64,000 nucleotides of DNA from Brevibacillus sp. JNUCC-41 (GTDB lineage: Bacteria; Bacillota; Bacilli; Bacillales; DSM-1321): the NCBI RefSeq assembly GCF_014844095.1, contig NZ_CP062163.1, positions 2,823,501 to 2,887,500 on the forward strand, given 5' to 3'. The position numbers and the translations under genes were made by a program. Below the pieces are notes generated by a model that saw only the letters and a list, made by a program, of their open reading frames with translations, did not search any database and had not been told where the DNA came from. Below, piece by piece: positions 62,805 through 64,000 of the stretch. Numbering within the stretch: position 1 is the first letter of the stretch; the number at the start of each line of letters is the position of its first letter.

Positions 62805-64000
62805 TTAATGGTCTTTTGCTGAACTTATCCCATATCCGGTATTGGATTTGAACAGTACTTCAGGAAAACTGTTTTCCTCATCTTTTGCCTTTGACAGGAT
62901 TGTACCTAAGTAGGCTCCAATAAAGCCAAGCGGTACGGTGAAAATGGTCGGGTTGCTCATCGTGAAGAGGGGATTGCCTGTGAAAATACCCATCCCAGGT
63001 TCCGGATTCCATACATTGGGACTGAGCATGACCAGTATGATGGAACTGAGTAACCCGAATAACATTCCTGTGATCGCTCCGGTTGCGTTGAAGCGTTTCC
63101 AATAAATTGTGCAAAGGATGATCGGTAAATTGGCACTTGCAGCAATTCCAAGCGCAAGGACTGAAAGAAAAGCGACATTCATTGATTGTGCAAATAAAGC
63201 AAGTAAAATCGAAATGACAGCTACTCCGACAGAAGCCATTCGGGCGACGAGTATTTGCTGTTTTTCCGTAATCTTTCCTTCCTTGATGATTTCACCGTAT
63301 ATATCATGGGCAAAAGCGGATGCTGACGTTAAAACAAGACCGGATACAACCGCTAAAATCGTGGCAAATGCCACAGCAGAAACGAATGCGAATAAAAACT
63401 CACCGCCCATGGTTAATGCAAGAAGGGGAGCGGCCATGTTTCCAGCCGAGTTTGCTGCGACGATCCGCTCAAAACCGACGAAGGATGCAGCACCGAAACC
63501 AAGGAAAATCGTCATGATGAAAAATATCCCTATAAACCATGTGGAATATACGACGGATTTCCTTGCAGTAGCTGCGTCCTTTACTGTAAAGAAGCGGACG
63601 AGTAAATGAGGAAGACCTGCTGCTCCAAGGACAAGCGACATATTAAATGAAATCATGTCGAGTCCATCGGTGTATTTATTTCCAGGATTCAAAAATTCCT
63701 TTCCGAGTGGTGTTGCAGTTTGGACATGATGGAACATCTCTGAAATGTTGAAATTAAAACGGGAAAATACGATGAACGTCAGCACAGCGGAACCGCCTAG
63801 TAAGAGAACCGCTTTGGTGATTTGCACCCAGCTTGTCGCTCTCATCCCGCCGAAAATCACATAAATCGTCATCAGCACACCGACAAGTAGGACGGATAGC
63901 CAATAATCGATGCCGAGCAGCAGTTTAATTAATCCCCCTGCACCAACAAGTTGTGCAATCATGTAAAAGATTGAAATGACAAGTGTATTGGCGGCAGCTA
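62805..64000 (-). CDS. Sodium:solute symporter, acetate permease (ActP) type (partial)
   Basis: The gene runs out of the window at its 5' end; the visible 398 residues start in a hydrophobic helix (AAANTLVISIFYMIAQLVGA). Landmarks of ActP/SSS are GGMRATSWVQITKAVLLLGG, LSLVLGAAGLPHLLVRFFTV with the Na+-site region, and SAFAHDIYGEIIKEGKITEK. ActP imports acetate and glycolate with Na+ or H+. The downstream hotdog thioesterase gene is in the same operon. The start lies beyond position 64000. Confidence 0.9.
   Translation of the reverse strand, partial: AAANTLVISIFYMIAQLVGAGGLIKLLLGIDYWLSVLLVGVLMTIYVIFGGMRATSWVQITKAVLLLGGSAVLTFIVFSRFNFNISEMFHHVQTATPLGKEFLNPGNKYTDGLDMISFNMSLVLGAAGLPHLLVRFFTVKDAATARKSVVYSTWFIGIFFIMTIFLGFGAASFVGFERIVAANSAGNMAAPLLALTMGGEFLFAFVSAVAFATILAVVSGLVLTSASAFAHDIYGEIIKEGKITEKQQILVARMASVGVAVISILLALFAQSMNVAFLSVLALGIAASANLPIILCTIYWKRFNATGAITGMLFGLLSSIILVMLSPNVWNPEPGMGIFTGNPLFTMSNPTIFTVPLGFIGAYLGTILSKAKDEENSFPEVLFKSNTGYGISSAKDH

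Noticed and set aside
1-64000. tRNA, rRNA, CRISPR arrays, complete transposases, phage genes, replication origin
   Set aside because: I looked for their typical patterns and saw none; a search with covariance models and transposase profiles would be decisive.

Overview
The window looks like chromosome of a low-GC, spore-forming Bacillaceae bacterium, most likely a Peribacillus (Bacillus simplex/frigoritolerans group) or close relative. This rests on the AT-rich sequence, a full-length spoVR, strong AGGAGG-type ribosome binding sites, many intrinsic terminators and Bacillus-type gene families. The genus is inference. No rRNA, tRNA, CRISPR array, complete insertion sequence or prophage was seen.

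Layout. 0-4.4 kb: end of a GNAT gene, a menC-type enolase-superfamily gene, a YkvI-like membrane protein and spoVR. 4.4-10.3 kb: an arsenic island with an ArsN1-like acetyltransferase, a MarR regulator and flavoprotein that both carry paired cysteines and share an operator motif, then arsR-arsB-arsC behind a readable promoter/operator. 10.3-15.3 kb: a SurA_N-type lipoprotein, a PAS/HD-GYP protein, and a two-component system with a VTT membrane protein. 15.3-21.1 kb: a GC-rich palindromic repeat, a frameshifted Lrp regulator facing a short-chain CHR chromate transporter pair, an EamA exporter and a truncated haemoglobin. 21.7-24.0 kb: ECF sigma, PadR and an FtsW/RodA-like protein with a permease-prefix domain, behind an ECF-type promoter. 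24.2-31.1 kb: a DinB pseudogene, a secreted subtilase, a GntR remnant and an APC permease/amidohydrolase/nitrilase-family operon.

32-62 kb: a large ureide/glyoxylate region. It holds an MFS transporter, class II aldolase, Tpx, GntR, NCS1 permease, allantoinase, IclR, an operon (split transketolase, DUF1537 kinase, glyoxylate-carboligase-like enzyme, TIM-barrel isomerase), allantoate amidohydrolase, PucR, a second allantoinase, ureidoglycine aminohydrolase, a cupin, an NCS2 permease, malate synthase G and PucG. Together these take imported allantoin through allantoate and ureidoglycine to glyoxylate, nitrogen and carbon. The usual GlxR/GlxK steps are absent. Seven copies of a 25-bp motif, GAAAC-N3-GTTnnTTAnTAnGnnAC, lie in non-coding DNA from 32 to 41.4 kb and appear to tie the MFS, aldolase, GntR, permease and transketolase operon into one regulon. 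CcpA-like cre sites occur before several genes.

Around the intact pucG (60-61.5 kb) lie decayed copies of an allantoate amidohydrolase (pucF-like) and an allantoinase (pucH-like). An older puc locus therefore seems to have been superseded by the ureide region to its left. The window ends inside an acetate/solute:sodium symporter gene on the minus strand, followed by a hotdog-fold thioesterase gene.
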